In this document: in pieces, positions 8,893 through 17,464 of the stretch | Position numbering within the stretch: position 1 is the stretch's first letter | Layout: every line of letters begins with the position of its first letter | Assembly (NCBI GenBank): GCA_009783025.1 | Contig: WRHY01000007.1 | Coordinates: 1-64,000 of the forward strand | Reading direction: 5' to 3' | DNA: 64,000 nucleotides | DNA from: Desulfovibrionaceae bacterium | GTDB taxonomy: Bacteria; Desulfobacterota; Desulfovibrionia; Desulfovibrionales; Desulfovibrionaceae | Made by a program: the position numbers and the translations under genes | Notes under the pieces: model-generated | Databases searched by the model: none | Seen by the model: the letters and a program-made list of their open reading frames with translations, nothing else | Told to the model about the DNA's origin: nothing

Positions 8893-9687
8893 TCAGGCAT
8901 ATTCGATTCTGACAGGCTTGCGCGGCGGTAAGCGTTGAAATGTATGGACGGGGTAGCCGAACAGCAGACCCGCGCAAAGTTCGCGCTTTTCCGGCAGGCT
9001 GATTCCCAGATCCGTGCCGCTTCTCGCGGCGGAGATCACAAAGCCCGCCCAACAGGTGCCGAGGCCGTAGCTGTGGAGCGCCAGTTCCAGGTAAGAAAGC
9101 GCCGCGCCGGCGTCATGGTTTTTCCAGGGGGAATCCTTCCCGGCGTGAGCAAGGAGCAGGGCGGGAGCCCCGCGCATAACCGGATCCCGCCCCTGCTCGA
9201 ACAAGCTTGCCACGCGGGCGTATTTTCCCTGCTGCATCTTTGCCCAGGCCGCGACTTTGGCTGTTATGCCGTGTAAGCGCTCTTTCCCTTCAACAAGTAT
9301 CCATTCGACTTGCTGGCTGTTTCCCGCGGTCGGGGCGTAACGGGCATGTTCCAGCGCGCGCAGAATGAGTTCGTGCGACACTTTTTGTTCCGTATAGGTA
9401 CGCGTGGAGCGGCGCGCCTTGAACAGGCCTTCCCGTTGGCGCTCCTCCAGAGGAGCGATGACACGCGGCGGCAATTTCAGCGGGTCGCCTGCATCAAGAG
9501 AGATGGCCGCGGCCGGACATACAGCCGCGCAATGGCCGCACCCGTTGCACCTGTCCACCGCAGCGCTGTCTATGGCGATTTCGAGCGCTGGATTTCGCAT
9601 GAATATATCTTGGGTGCAGATTTCAATACAAACCGCGCACTGAATACATTTTGCGCTGTCGATAGAAAGGGTGCGGCTGTTCATCAT
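8893..9687 (-). CDS. Ferredoxin-nitroreductase fusion protein
   Basis: A 264-residue fusion. The N-terminal ferredoxin domain holds two [4Fe-4S] motifs (CIQCAVCIEIC, about 14-24, and CNGCGHCAAVCP, about 48-59). The rest is a nitroreductase-fold FMN domain, with the typical RRSTRTY near residue 91 and YAPTAGNSQQ near 116. Such fusions can take electrons from the ferredoxin pool to an FMN-bound organic substrate; the substrate is unknown. The start ATG overlaps the TGA of the ThDP gene and has no clear ribosome-binding site of its own, pointing to coupled translation. It probably acts with the upstream SDR and ThDP enzymes. Confidence 0.87.
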   Translation of the reverse strand: MMNSRTLSIDSAKCIQCAVCIEICTQDIFMRNPALEIAIDSAAVDRCNGCGHCAAVCPAAAISLDAGDPLKLPPRVIAPLEERQREGLFKARRSTRTYTEQKVSHELILRALEHARYAPTAGNSQQVEWILVEGKERLHGITAKVAAWAKMQQGKYARVASLFEQGRDPVMRGAPALLLAHAGKDSPWKNHDAGAALSYLELALHSYGLGTCWAGFVISAARSGTDLGISLPEKRELCAGLLFGYPVHTFQRLPPRKPVRIEYA

Positions 9688-11372
9688 TTTATTTTGTACG
9701 CTCCAAGATTCGCCAGTGAAGTGCTTGCCGGGCTTATAATTTCCGGATCGGCCACAACATTTATGAGGGCCACTTTCTTTGAAGCAAAAGCTTTATCAAG
9801 GGTCGCGGGCAGATCATCCGGGTTGGTCACCAGAAAACCCTCTCCACCCATGGCTTTCACTATTTCATGGTACGGGGTGAATCCCAGCCAGGCGACAAAA
9901 TCAAAGGGGCGTCCGAAACGCAATTGCTGGCTGTGGCGGATCATGCCCCAACTCTGGTCATTGCAGACCACAATGACAAAATGCATGTTGTGCCGTATGG
10001 CGGTGTTGATCTCCATAAAGTTGAAGCCCAGGGAGCCGTCCCCGGTAACAAGGGCGAGGCGGCTTTCCGGGTACAGCAGCCGTGCGGTGACCGTATTGCA
10101 GATTCCCCCGCCTATGCAGCCGAAAAGGCCGTGATCGAGCAGCCTGTAGGGCTTTCTGACAGTGCGGCCAAGTTGCACCCAGGTGTGCGTGTCGCCGCCG
10201 TCCGCGATGATGATGTCGTCTTCGCCGCTCATATACTTGTCCACTTCATAGACAAGGCGCTGCGGATGAATGGGCTGGGCGCCGCTGGTCATGTTGGGCA
10301 TCTGTTTTTCAATGAAAGCCGCTCTTTCTTTGTTGATGTAAGTAATCCACGGCATTGTCCGTTCAGGCGAAACCTCTTCTTTTTCCAGGATTTCATTGAG
10401 TTCGCGCACAAACGCGCCGGCATCACTGAAAACAGGCAGGGCTATATGGCGATTGCGGCCGATTTCCTCCGGTTCCACATCCACCTGGATAATGTCGGCA
10501 TTTTTGTTCAACAAGCCGCCAAAGGCCTCCACCAGGCTGATACGGTGCCCAAGGATGAGGAAGAGGTCGGCATTCAGATAGGCGTTGGTGCCCGCGCCGT
10601 TTCTGCTCGGATGGGCATGGCCGAAGCACAGCGGGTGTTCGTCCGAGACAATGCCGCGGCCCATGTTGCAGGTAAACAGGGGGGCCCCGGTTGTTTCCAT
10701 GAGCTTTTGGATGTCCGGCCCGGCTTTGGCGTAGCCCGCGCCGCTTCCCGCAATAATGATGGGCTTTTGCGCTTGCAGGAGCATTTTTGCCGCTTTGAGC
10801 GCGGCGTTTCTGTCCACAGGGGCGGACAGCGGTTCGGTTTTGAAATAGGTGGCCTCTTCGTCGGGAATCGCGGCGCCGAGCACATCGCAGGGCAGTTCAA
10901 GAAATACCGGGCCGGGACGGCCGGAATAGGCGGTGCGGTAGGCCATTTCCACATACTCCGCCGCACGTTCCGGACGGGTGCATACAAACGCTTTTTTGAC
11001 CATGGGAATGGCGCAGGCCACTTGGGGGGCGTCCTGCAAATCAAGTTTGTCACGATATTCCATGCCGGCGGCGCCCGCGATGATCAGTAAAGGCGTGTTG
11101 CAGAACATGGCATGCATCATGGGAGTGAGCGCATTGGTAAAACCCGGTCCGGCCGTGAGCATGGCCACGCCGGGCTTGCCGGTCATACGCCCGTATGCGT
11201 CCGCCATAAATGTGGCGCCCTGCTCGTGGCGGGTGTCTATGAGCTGCACCGGGCTGTGCTCAAGATGCATGTGTATATGGTTGAGGTGCCCTCCGGTGAG
11301 GGTAAAGACATATTCCACCCCTAAATCGATAAGAGCCTTTGCAGCGGCTTCTCCACCAGTCTTCGCTTTCAT
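9684..11372 (-). CDS. ThDP-dependent enzyme (acetolactate synthase-like family)
   Basis: A 562-residue protein with the three-domain layout of the POX/AHAS family. The N-terminal domain carries the catalytic Glu in RHEQGATFMADAYGR (about residue 50). The middle domain has KPIIIAGSGAGYAKA, and the C-terminal domain the ThDP/Mg motif GDGSLGFNFMEINTA followed by VCNDQSWGM. Related enzymes are 2-oxoacid decarboxylases, oxalyl-CoA decarboxylase, sulfoacetaldehyde acetyltransferase and acetolactate synthase. No regulatory subunit gene (ilvN) is adjacent, so a biosynthetic role is unlikely. The ribosome-binding site AAAGGAGT is strong. It sits between an SDR and a ferredoxin-nitroreductase, suggesting breakdown of an oxo- or hydroxy-acid, possibly imported by the TctCBA system. 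The reaction is not assigned. Confidence 0.85.
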   Translation of the reverse strand: MKAKTGGEAAAKALIDLGVEYVFTLTGGHLNHIHMHLEHSPVQLIDTRHEQGATFMADAYGRMTGKPGVAMLTAGPGFTNALTPMMHAMFCNTPLLIIAGAAGMEYRDKLDLQDAPQVACAIPMVKKAFVCTRPERAAEYVEMAYRTAYSGRPGPVFLELPCDVLGAAIPDEEATYFKTEPLSAPVDRNAALKAAKMLLQAQKPIIIAGSGAGYAKAGPDIQKLMETTGAPLFTCNMGRGIVSDEHPLCFGHAHPSRNGAGTNAYLNADLFLILGHRISLVEAFGGLLNKNADIIQVDVEPEEIGRNRHIALPVFSDAGAFVRELNEILEKEEVSPERTMPWITYINKERAAFIEKQMPNMTSGAQPIHPQRLVYEVDKYMSGEDDIIIADGGDTHTWVQLGRTVRKPYRLLDHGLFGCIGGGICNTVTARLLYPESRLALVTGDGSLGFNFMEINTAIRHNMHFVIVVCNDQSWGMIRHSQQLRFGRPFDFVAWLGFTPYHEIVKAMGGEGFLVTNPDDLPATLDKAFASKKVALINVVADPEIISPASTSLANLGAYKIK

Positions 11373-11412
11373 GAGAGTACACTCCTTTACAACGTTTCAA
11401 AGGTAAACCGCT

Positions 11413-12219
11413 TTACAATTCCGTGATCTGCCCGCCGGTCACATTGATGGCCTGGCCTGTCATATAGCTTGATTGTTCCGATACCAGGAAAGCCGCCACG
11501 CTTCCCACTTCCTCGGGCGTGCCGATGCGTTCCATGGGGACTGTGGTGAGCATTTTGTTCATGGCTTCTTCGGCGGTGATGCCAAGGGCTTTGCCTTCCC
11601 GCTCAAAGCGGCGCATATTCATATCCGTCAGTATCTGGCCCGGACAGATGGCATTGGCGCGTATGCCTTGAGCGGCGTATTCCACGGCCAGGCATTTGGT
11701 GAGCATGATGATGCCCGCCTTGCTCGTGGAATAGGCGCTGCATGTGGGCAGTGGGCGTTTGCCCGCCCTGGATGCCAGGTTGACAACGCAGCTTCCTTTG
11801 ACCATCAGGGGCAAAAAGGCCTGAATCATGGAGAACGGACCGAAAAGATTGACTTCAAGAACCTTGCGCCAATGCGCCGGATCATAGTCTCCAAGAAGCG
11901 TCGCGCCCATGTTCATACCGGCGTTGTTGACCAGCGCGTGCAGCGGAAGCTTCAGGTCTTTGATCGTCTGGACGAGGTTCGCGATATCGCCGGGGGAGGT
12001 TACATCCAGGTCCGCCGCGATAGCCATTACGCCGTACTCTTTTTCAAGCAGTTCGCGGCAGGTGTCGATGTTCCTCTGCCCGCTGTGCGTGGGAGGAAGG
12101 TCGGCCAGCACGATGTGCATGCCGTTTTCCGCAAAGGCTTTGGCAATGCCGAAACCTATCCCGCCGGGATGGCTGGCGCCGGTGATCAGGGCAAGTTTCC
12201 CTTTCAGATCCTGGTACAT
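11413..12219 (-). CDS. Short-chain dehydrogenase/reductase
   Basis: A 268-residue classical SDR. The Rossmann fold has TGASHPGGIGFGIAKAF (glycine-rich NAD(P) motif, about 14-30) and NNAG near residue 98. The catalytic Ser and Tyr/Lys appear in NLASRAGKRPLPTCSAYSTSK (Tyr about 163, Lys about 167). The C-terminus VTGGQITEL is typical. It probably oxidises a secondary alcohol or reduces a ketone feeding the ThDP enzyme 40 bases downstream. A GGGGAT ribosome-binding site precedes the start. The substrate is unknown; a sugar-alcohol or hydroxy-acid dehydrogenase is possible. Confidence 0.88.
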   Translation of the reverse strand: MYQDLKGKLALITGASHPGGIGFGIAKAFAENGMHIVLADLPPTHSGQRNIDTCRELLEKEYGVMAIAADLDVTSPGDIANLVQTIKDLKLPLHALVNNAGMNMGATLLGDYDPAHWRKVLEVNLFGPFSMIQAFLPLMVKGSCVVNLASRAGKRPLPTCSAYSTSKAGIIMLTKCLAVEYAAQGIRANAICPGQILTDMNMRRFEREGKALGITAEEAMNKMLTTVPMERIGTPEEVGSVAAFLVSEQSSYMTGQAINVTGGQITEL

Positions 12220-12310
12220 GGTATCCCCGTTGTTGCATTAACAGATCCGCAAAACGCCATGAAGGCGTCCCATAATAGACGGTATAGGCAAAAAGCGTGC
12301 CGCCTTGTCA

Positions 12311-12371
12311 GAGCTGTTTTCAGGAATGCCGGGTCCAGGGCCGGCCAGGCCCTGGCGGGGTGGTTTGGAGG
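12311..12371. repeat. Family-1 palindromic repeat, copy 3 (truncated)
   Basis: Carries GCTGTTTTCAGGAATGCCGG, CCAGGGCCGGCCAGGCCCTGG and GGGGTGGTTTGGAGG, matching copy 1 at 48-105 almost exactly, but the left hairpin arm is missing. It abuts the stop codon of the minus-strand regulator gene at 12372. Confidence 0.75.
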
Positions 12372-15300
12372 TCAGCGCTTTTGGACCAATAATGCGCCCA
12401 GGTCGAACTGGCGTATTTTGGCGTACAATGTGGAGCGCTTCATGCCGAGCAGGGCGGCGGCGCCTTGAGGGCCGGAGACTTTTCCGCCGGTGCGCTGTAA
12501 AATGTGCTCGATATAGCGGCGCTCAAGGGTTTCAAGGCTGGGGGTATCGTAATGCAACGAGGGGCTGTTCGAGGGGGGGGAAGGCTGTATTGTGTTGCCG
12601 GGCTGCTGTTCATTGAGTGAAAAATGCAACGACCCGCCACGATTCAGCAAAACGGCGCGCTCCATAATGTTTTTGAGTTCACGCACATTCCCCGGCCAAG
12701 GGTAGGTCATCAAATCCGCCAGAGCCTCCGGCGTGAGTGGGGGAATCTTTTTGCCGTAGCGTTGCGCAAAGGTTTTTATAAATAATTGCGCTAATATTTC
12801 AATGTCTTGAATCCTTGCGCGTAGAGGCGGCAGCATGAGGGGCATAACGGAAATGCGGTAATACAAATCTTCACGAAAATTGCCATTGATCACTTCCTGT
12901 TGGAGGTTTCTATTCGTGGCCGCGATAAGGCGGAAATCGGACGAGATAAGACGCACCCCGCCGACCCGCAGAAAGCTCTTGTCCTGGAGCACTCGCAACA
13001 GTTTGACTTGCATGCTCGACGATATTTCGCCCACTTCGTCGACAAAGAGCGTTCCTGCGTCAGCCAGTTCAAAGAGGCCGGGCTTTTGCTTGTCAGCGCC
13101 GGTGAAAGCGCCTTTTTCGTGCCCGAAAAACTCGCTTTCAAACAGGGACTCGGCCGTGCTGGCCGGATGAACCGCCACAAAAGCGCCGCCCCGGCCGCTG
13201 AGCCGGTGTATGAGCCGGGCCATGACCTCTTTGCCCACGCCTGTTTCGCCGAGCAGCAGCACAGGGACATCTGTCGAAGCTATATGGCTGGCTTGTTCGA
13301 CGACAAAACGCAGCCCCGGACTGTCCCAGAACGTCCCGTCTTCCAGAGAGCCGCAGACAACGGAAGCTGTTGCATGGGCTTGCCCTTCCTGAGCGGTTTC
13401 AACGGGGTACAGCGGGTGTTTATCGGCCGCGGAGAGTTCCCGGGCGAGCAGCCTGGCCAGTCTTGCCCGTTCGTCCTTGGCCAGGCAGGCAAAATCTCCC
13501 GCTACATGCGCGCTTTCCAGCAAGAGCCCCCAGCGGACGTCTTCTTTTTCAGCCAGGCGCAGGGCAAGGGAAAAAGTTCCGCCATGCACGATATAGAAAC
13601 TCTGCAAATTTGCCGCGTCAAAATGGGTAAACATGTCTTCAACGAAAACACGCTTGCTTGAGGTGGCATAGTCGTCTTCCGTACAGTTGCTGCCGCAGAT
13701 AAACGCATGTCCTCCCCCGGCGTTTCTGTGGAAAAGCGCGGCGCGTTCAGCGCCCAATTCCCGTTGGACAATGTGGACGAGGCGTTGCAGAGCTTGGCGG
13801 CTGGAGATGTCGGAGGGCGCGTTTGCCAGGCTTTCTTCGCAGGTGTCGATCACCGTTGCGGGCTGGCGCGGCACAATAGAGCCCTGCCATTCCGCTGCCG
13901 GCGCGTCCGTTGCCGCCGCGGTTTTCTTCCCGCCTTTTGCCCCGCCTTGCAGCATCCGCAAAAAATCTTCGCCCTGCGTGTAAAGATGTTTGGCTTGTTT
14001 CAGCTTGCCGTGACGCCGCAAAAAAGAGGCCAGTTCCAGCTTGGCTCTGGCGCTTTCAATCGCTTCGCCCGCTGAAGAAAACAACGAGAGGCTTTGTTCC
14101 AGTTTCTCCCGTATCTTTTGGGGACTTTCTCCGGCCAGTTCTTCTTTTTGCGCGCGGATGCGCAGGGCCATGGCGTTTAACAGCTTGTTGCTGCCGTTTT
14201 GGGCATAGGCCAGTTCTTCCGCAAGGGGAAAACCGGGCAGGGGGGGAAAACCCGCTTTGTCATATGCGCCGAACAGTTCAAGAATCCACGGGGCGGTGTA
14301 GGAAAAACGGGAATAGCCCTTGCGTTCGCGCTGCTCCAGGCAACGCCGGAATATATTGTAGGAAACTGAAGGACGGCCTTGCAGATAATGGTAATAGGCA
14401 AGAGCGCGCGTTGCCCAGAGCGCGATTTTGGGGTCCGCCTCCTCGTCAAGGCAGTCCATGATCCGCGCCAGATGAGGCAAGGCTTTGTCAGGCTGTCTGA
14501 GGTAGAGAAAAATGACCCCCAGCAGGACATTCCACCATTGGATATTGTGTTGATGGTTGACGCTTTCCGCCTGTCGCAAAGCATACTCGGCCAGGCCGAT
14601 CGCATAGGGGTACAGCCCGAGGTAGAGAGCGCCCGGACATATGTACAGCGGGTACATATCCTTAAAGTAGGAAACTTGCCCGGAACTCGGGCTCCACAGT
14701 GTTTTTTCGTAAAGTTTCAAAGCGGCGGCAAAGTCTCCTCGCGCATAATACAGCGTGAAAACGAAATTGCCGGCTTTCATCAGGATATCGCTGTCGCCAA
14801 GAGCCTCTGCCGCATCAAAGCCTCTTTGTATGCTTTCATTGAGCTTGTCAGGCCTGAACTCGCTGGCGTAATTTTCCAAACTGGAACACAGCAGCGTGAG
14901 TATGGATTGAGCGCGTTTATCCCGCAAGATATCCGCCAGGTGCATGGCGCCGGGGATCAGGGAATAGGCCTGCCGGGTGCGCAGGCCGAAGTGCAGGGCT
15001 TTGTTCAGGATTGTAATAACAAGGTCGATATATTTGCGCCGGCTGTTGGCATCATTCTTCAAAGCCCGCCACTGCGTAAGCTGCGAGATGAGAAGATCCA
15101 TGCACAAGGAAGCTCCGGCAATATGGGAGCGGCGCGTCAGAACATCGAGCAGGGGCTCGAGCAAGGTGCATGCGTCCAGAATTTTTCCTTCATGCAGCAG
15201 GAGCAGCGTGCTTTCAAGGGAGCTAAGTTCCGCTGTCGCGCGCAGGCTGTGAACGCAGGAAAACAGAGCGGCCTCATGTTCGAGAACAGCGTGCCAACGG

Positions 15301-15503
15301 TGCGTATCTTTTGTGTCCCGCACCAGGCCGCGCTGCGATAATTCTCGTAATGCCGCTTCAAACTCCTTGGCGGAAATATCCATGAACTGCATGAGGTCAA
15401 CGGCGCGTTTCGGTTCGGGAAGCAACGCCGCAAGGAGCAACAAAACGCACGACTGGCGCGGTAAATGGGAAAGCGTGCTTGTGAACTCATGTTGTGGGCG
15501 CAT
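12372..15503 (-). CDS. Large sigma-54 activator with TPR/MalT-like N-terminal half
   Basis: About 1043 residues, roughly twice the usual NtrC-family size. The N-terminal 530 residues look all-helical, with a winged-helix-like start (LREL..RGLV) and then TPR-like repeats (for example YARGDFAAALKLYEKTL and YLRQPDKALPHLARI). A GAF-like segment spans about 570-720. The AAA+ core has GETGVGKE (about 752), GAFTGA (about 798) and GTLFVDEVGEI, and a Fis-type HTH (GAAALLGMKRSTLYAKIRQF) ends the protein. The start is uncertain: neither ATG 15503 nor ATG 15578 has a Shine-Dalgarno, and the extra 25 residues of the longer form look non-native. It is divergent from tctCBA, which has a perfect sigma-54 promoter and a palindromic operator, so it probably activates that operon. 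Confidence 0.85.
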   Translation of the reverse strand: MRPQHEFTSTLSHLPRQSCVLLLLAALLPEPKRAVDLMQFMDISAKEFEAALRELSQRGLVRDTKDTHRWHAVLEHEAALFSCVHSLRATAELSSLESTLLLLHEGKILDACTLLEPLLDVLTRRSHIAGASLCMDLLISQLTQWRALKNDANSRRKYIDLVITILNKALHFGLRTRQAYSLIPGAMHLADILRDKRAQSILTLLCSSLENYASEFRPDKLNESIQRGFDAAEALGDSDILMKAGNFVFTLYYARGDFAAALKLYEKTLWSPSSGQVSYFKDMYPLYICPGALYLGLYPYAIGLAEYALRQAESVNHQHNIQWWNVLLGVIFLYLRQPDKALPHLARIMDCLDEEADPKIALWATRALAYYHYLQGRPSVSYNIFRRCLEQRERKGYSRFSYTAPWILELFGAYDKAGFPPLPGFPLAEELAYAQNGSNKLLNAMALRIRAQKEELAGESPQKIREKLEQSLSLFSSAGEAIESARAKLELASFLRRHGKLKQAKHLYTQGEDFLRMLQGGAKGGKKTAAATDAPAAEWQGSIVPRQPATVIDTCEESLANAPSDISSRQALQRLVHIVQRELGAERAALFHRNAGGGHAFICGSNCTEDDYATSSKRVFVEDMFTHFDAANLQSFYIVHGGTFSLALRLAEKEDVRWGLLLESAHVAGDFACLAKDERARLARLLARELSAADKHPLYPVETAQEGQAHATASVVCGSLEDGTFWDSPGLRFVVEQASHIASTDVPVLLLGETGVGKEVMARLIHRLSGRGGAFVAVHPASTAESLFESEFFGHEKGAFTGADKQKPGLFELADAGTLFVDEVGEISSSMQVKLLRVLQDKSFLRVGGVRLISSDFRLIAATNRNLQQEVINGNFREDLYYRISVMPLMLPPLRARIQDIEILAQLFIKTFAQRYGKKIPPLTPEALADLMTYPWPGNVRELKNIMERAVLLNRGGSLHFSLNEQQPGNTIQPSPPSNSPSLHYDTPSLETLERRYIEHILQRTGGKVSGPQGAAALLGMKRSTLYAKIRQFDLGALLVQKR

Positions 15504-15581
15504 ACTGATTTGGATAGCACAAAAGAAAATGGTTGTCGTCCAGTTTTTGAACAGACCTGTCGTCTCATTTTTGAACAAATT

Positions 15582-15600
15582 TTGTCTTAATATAAGACAA
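15582..15600. promoter_or_regulatory. Palindromic operator/enhancer site
   Basis: TTGTCTTAATATAAGACAA is a perfect palindrome with 8-base arms and a 3-base centre, about 95 bases upstream of the tctCBA sigma-54 promoter and just upstream of the divergent regulator gene. Two direct copies of TTTTTGAACA lie beside it (15543-15577). The likely ligand is the large sigma-54 activator. Confidence 0.6.
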
Positions 15601-15693
15601 GTCTGGATTTTGGACGAATAGGTCCGTTCATGCGGGACACCTTGTATAATAACGGCACTTGCTGTCCGATGAGAAGCATCTTTGCTGGATTCG

Positions 15694-15710
15694 CGGCACG
15701 GCTCTTGCTA
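15694..15710 (+). promoter_or_regulatory. Sigma-54 promoter of tctCBA
   Basis: CGGCACGGCTCTTGCTA matches GGCAC-N5-TTGC, with GG (15695-15696) and GC (15707-15708) at the required 10-base separation. The predicted transcript starts near 15720, about 64 bases before tctC. Confidence 0.8.
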
Positions 15711-15783
15711 CTTTGTTTTCAAGATTGCATGCTATTGGCGGTGTATTTGCCCCTCATCGTTAAACTGTTCCAGGAGAAAAGTT

Positions 15784-16737
15784 ATGAAAGTATCGCGCGC
15801 GCTTCTGTTGCTTATTTTCGGACTGGTAATCGCGCTACCGGGTATTGCTCCGGCCGCGGAAAACTACCCGACCAGGCCCATCACCTTTATTATCCCCTAT
15901 CCTCCCGGCGGCAACGCGGAAATCGCCCTGCGTCCCCTGGTGGAAGCCGTGGGCAGGGAACTGAACGCCAATTTTGTCGTCACTCCCATGCCCGGAGCCG
16001 GAGCCATGACCGGATTGTCCAAAGCGCTGTCCAGCAAACCGGACGGGTACACCTTGTTCGTGGGGGCCTATACGAACTTTACCATTGCTTCACAGCTTCG
16101 GCCGGTGCGCTTTACTTGGGAAACCCCGGAATATATCGGCACCGTGACCAACGTTACCATGTATCTGGGCGTGGACAAGGAAAACAACAAATTCCCGGAT
16201 TTTCAGAGTCTTGTCGATTATGCCAAAGCCAACCCCGGAAAGCTCAACGTGGCCCAGGTAGGCAACGCGGGTATTCACCAGATCATGAGCTTGCGACTGA
16301 TGAAAAAACTCGGCATCTCCTTTCAGCCCGTGCCCTTTGACGGCGGACCTCCCTGTGTGGCGGCCGTTCTTGGCGGACACGCGGACGCTTTGTACACGGA
16401 CAATTACAACCCGGCCCTGCGTCCGCTCTTTCTGGGCGCCGCTCCCAGCGAGTACTATCCCGGCGTGCCGACGTTGGCCGAACTCGGACACGAGGACATC
16501 GCCATGGGTATTTTTTACGTCATCGGCGCGCCCCAGGGCACACCCAAGCCCATTTTGGAAAAGCTGGAAAAAGCCTTTGAAAAGGCTGTACAAGCGCAGG
16601 AATACAAAGATCGGCTGGCGACTTTGAAATGGGAACCCATCTGGCGCGACGCTGCTGAAACCCGCGCCGCCATAGCCAAAGAAGCCGCGGCCGTGAAGCA
16701 GCTTATTGACGAGGGGCTTTTGCAGCGCGCTGAATAA
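15784..16737 (+). CDS. tctC: TctC/Bug-family periplasmic solute-binding protein
   Basis: A 317-residue protein with a signal peptide (LLLLIFGLVIALPGIAPAAE, cleavage near residue 24). The mature chain begins NYPTRPITFIIPYPPGGNAE, the Bug-family signature that forms the carboxylate-binding loop. It delivers a carboxylate (tricarboxylate, dicarboxylate or aromatic acid) to the TctAB membrane components. The start at 15784 follows CAGGAGAAAAGTT; the in-frame upstream extension is not credible. A 174-bp gap separates it from tctB. It is under the sigma-54 promoter at 15694 and the divergent large activator. Confidence 0.92.
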   Translation: MKVSRALLLLIFGLVIALPGIAPAAENYPTRPITFIIPYPPGGNAEIALRPLVEAVGRELNANFVVTPMPGAGAMTGLSKALSSKPDGYTLFVGAYTNFTIASQLRPVRFTWETPEYIGTVTNVTMYLGVDKENNKFPDFQSLVDYAKANPGKLNVAQVGNAGIHQIMSLRLMKKLGISFQPVPFDGGPPCVAAVLGGHADALYTDNYNPALRPLFLGAAPSEYYPGVPTLAELGHEDIAMGIFYVIGAPQGTPKPILEKLEKAFEKAVQAQEYKDRLATLKWEPIWRDAAETRAAIAKEAAAVKQLIDEGLLQRAE

Positions 16738-16911
16738 CCTCTACTTCCAGGCTGTGCCGGCAAATGGCTCTTTTCCCTCCTGTTCTCCTGCTGCGTCAGA
16801 CATCCGGAGAACAAAACGGCGTATTTGTCAGCACAGCCTGGATATATATAATCTCAACCGTAAATTGCTCCAAGGAATCGCTTCAACGCGAAAAAACAAA
16901 GGTGGTCGCAT

Positions 16912-17418
16912 ATGTCTCAGAGTCGTGGACATGCCCGGCGTGACTGTTTTCTCGGTCTTGGCGTCCTCGCGTTGGGCTTAGGCTACTTTCTGGCCATTCC
17001 CTGGCAGGTGTCCGCACTCGCTGACGGTGCTGACAACATTTCCGGCAGAACGCTGCCCTATCTGATTGCCGGTGTGATCTCGCTGCTTGGCGTCGCATTG
17101 GTTCTGCAGGCCTACCGCCGGTTGTGGGCCTTGCCCCGGCCGGCGGACGCGGATCGCAAGGAAGGCGCGGAACAGGGCACGGGAATGTTCAGCAGGACTA
17201 TGCTCATCTACTGCGCTGTCATCGGCCTGTATGCGCTGGGCATGGAATATGTCGGCTACATGGTGTCCACCGCGGCTGTCCTGCTTTTCGCCATGTGGCT
17301 GCACGGCGCGCGCGGCAAGCTGCTCATGGCGGTGATGGCCGCTGTGACGCCGCCGATCATTTACCTGATTTTCCGTTATGGTGTGCAGGTTCCTTTCCCG
17401 GACGCCCTCCTGTTTTAG
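16912..17418 (+). CDS. tctB: TctB-family small permease subunit
   Basis: A 168-residue protein with four hydrophobic helices (about 12-30, 44-63, 95-128 in two parts, 137-155), the normal size and topology of the small membrane subunit of tripartite tricarboxylate transporters. A hydrophilic loop (about 68-92) separates the helix pairs. It lies between tctC and tctA; family sequence conservation is low, so the call rests largely on context and topology. Confidence 0.85.
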   Translation: MSQSRGHARRDCFLGLGVLALGLGYFLAIPWQVSALADGADNISGRTLPYLIAGVISLLGVALVLQAYRRLWALPRPADADRKEGAEQGTGMFSRTMLIYCAVIGLYALGMEYVGYMVSTAAVLLFAMWLHGARGKLLMAVMAAVTPPIIYLIFRYGVQVPFPDALLF

Positions 17419-17464
17419 AACATGCGTCAACCATTAACGGCCCTTATCAGTTTCGGAGGTCTAT

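Noticed and set aside
12235..12250. Possible sigma-54 site upstream of the SDR gene (GG-N10-GC on the minus strand)
   Set aside because: The -24 block is GGATC, and the predicted start would leave no room for the ribosome-binding site.
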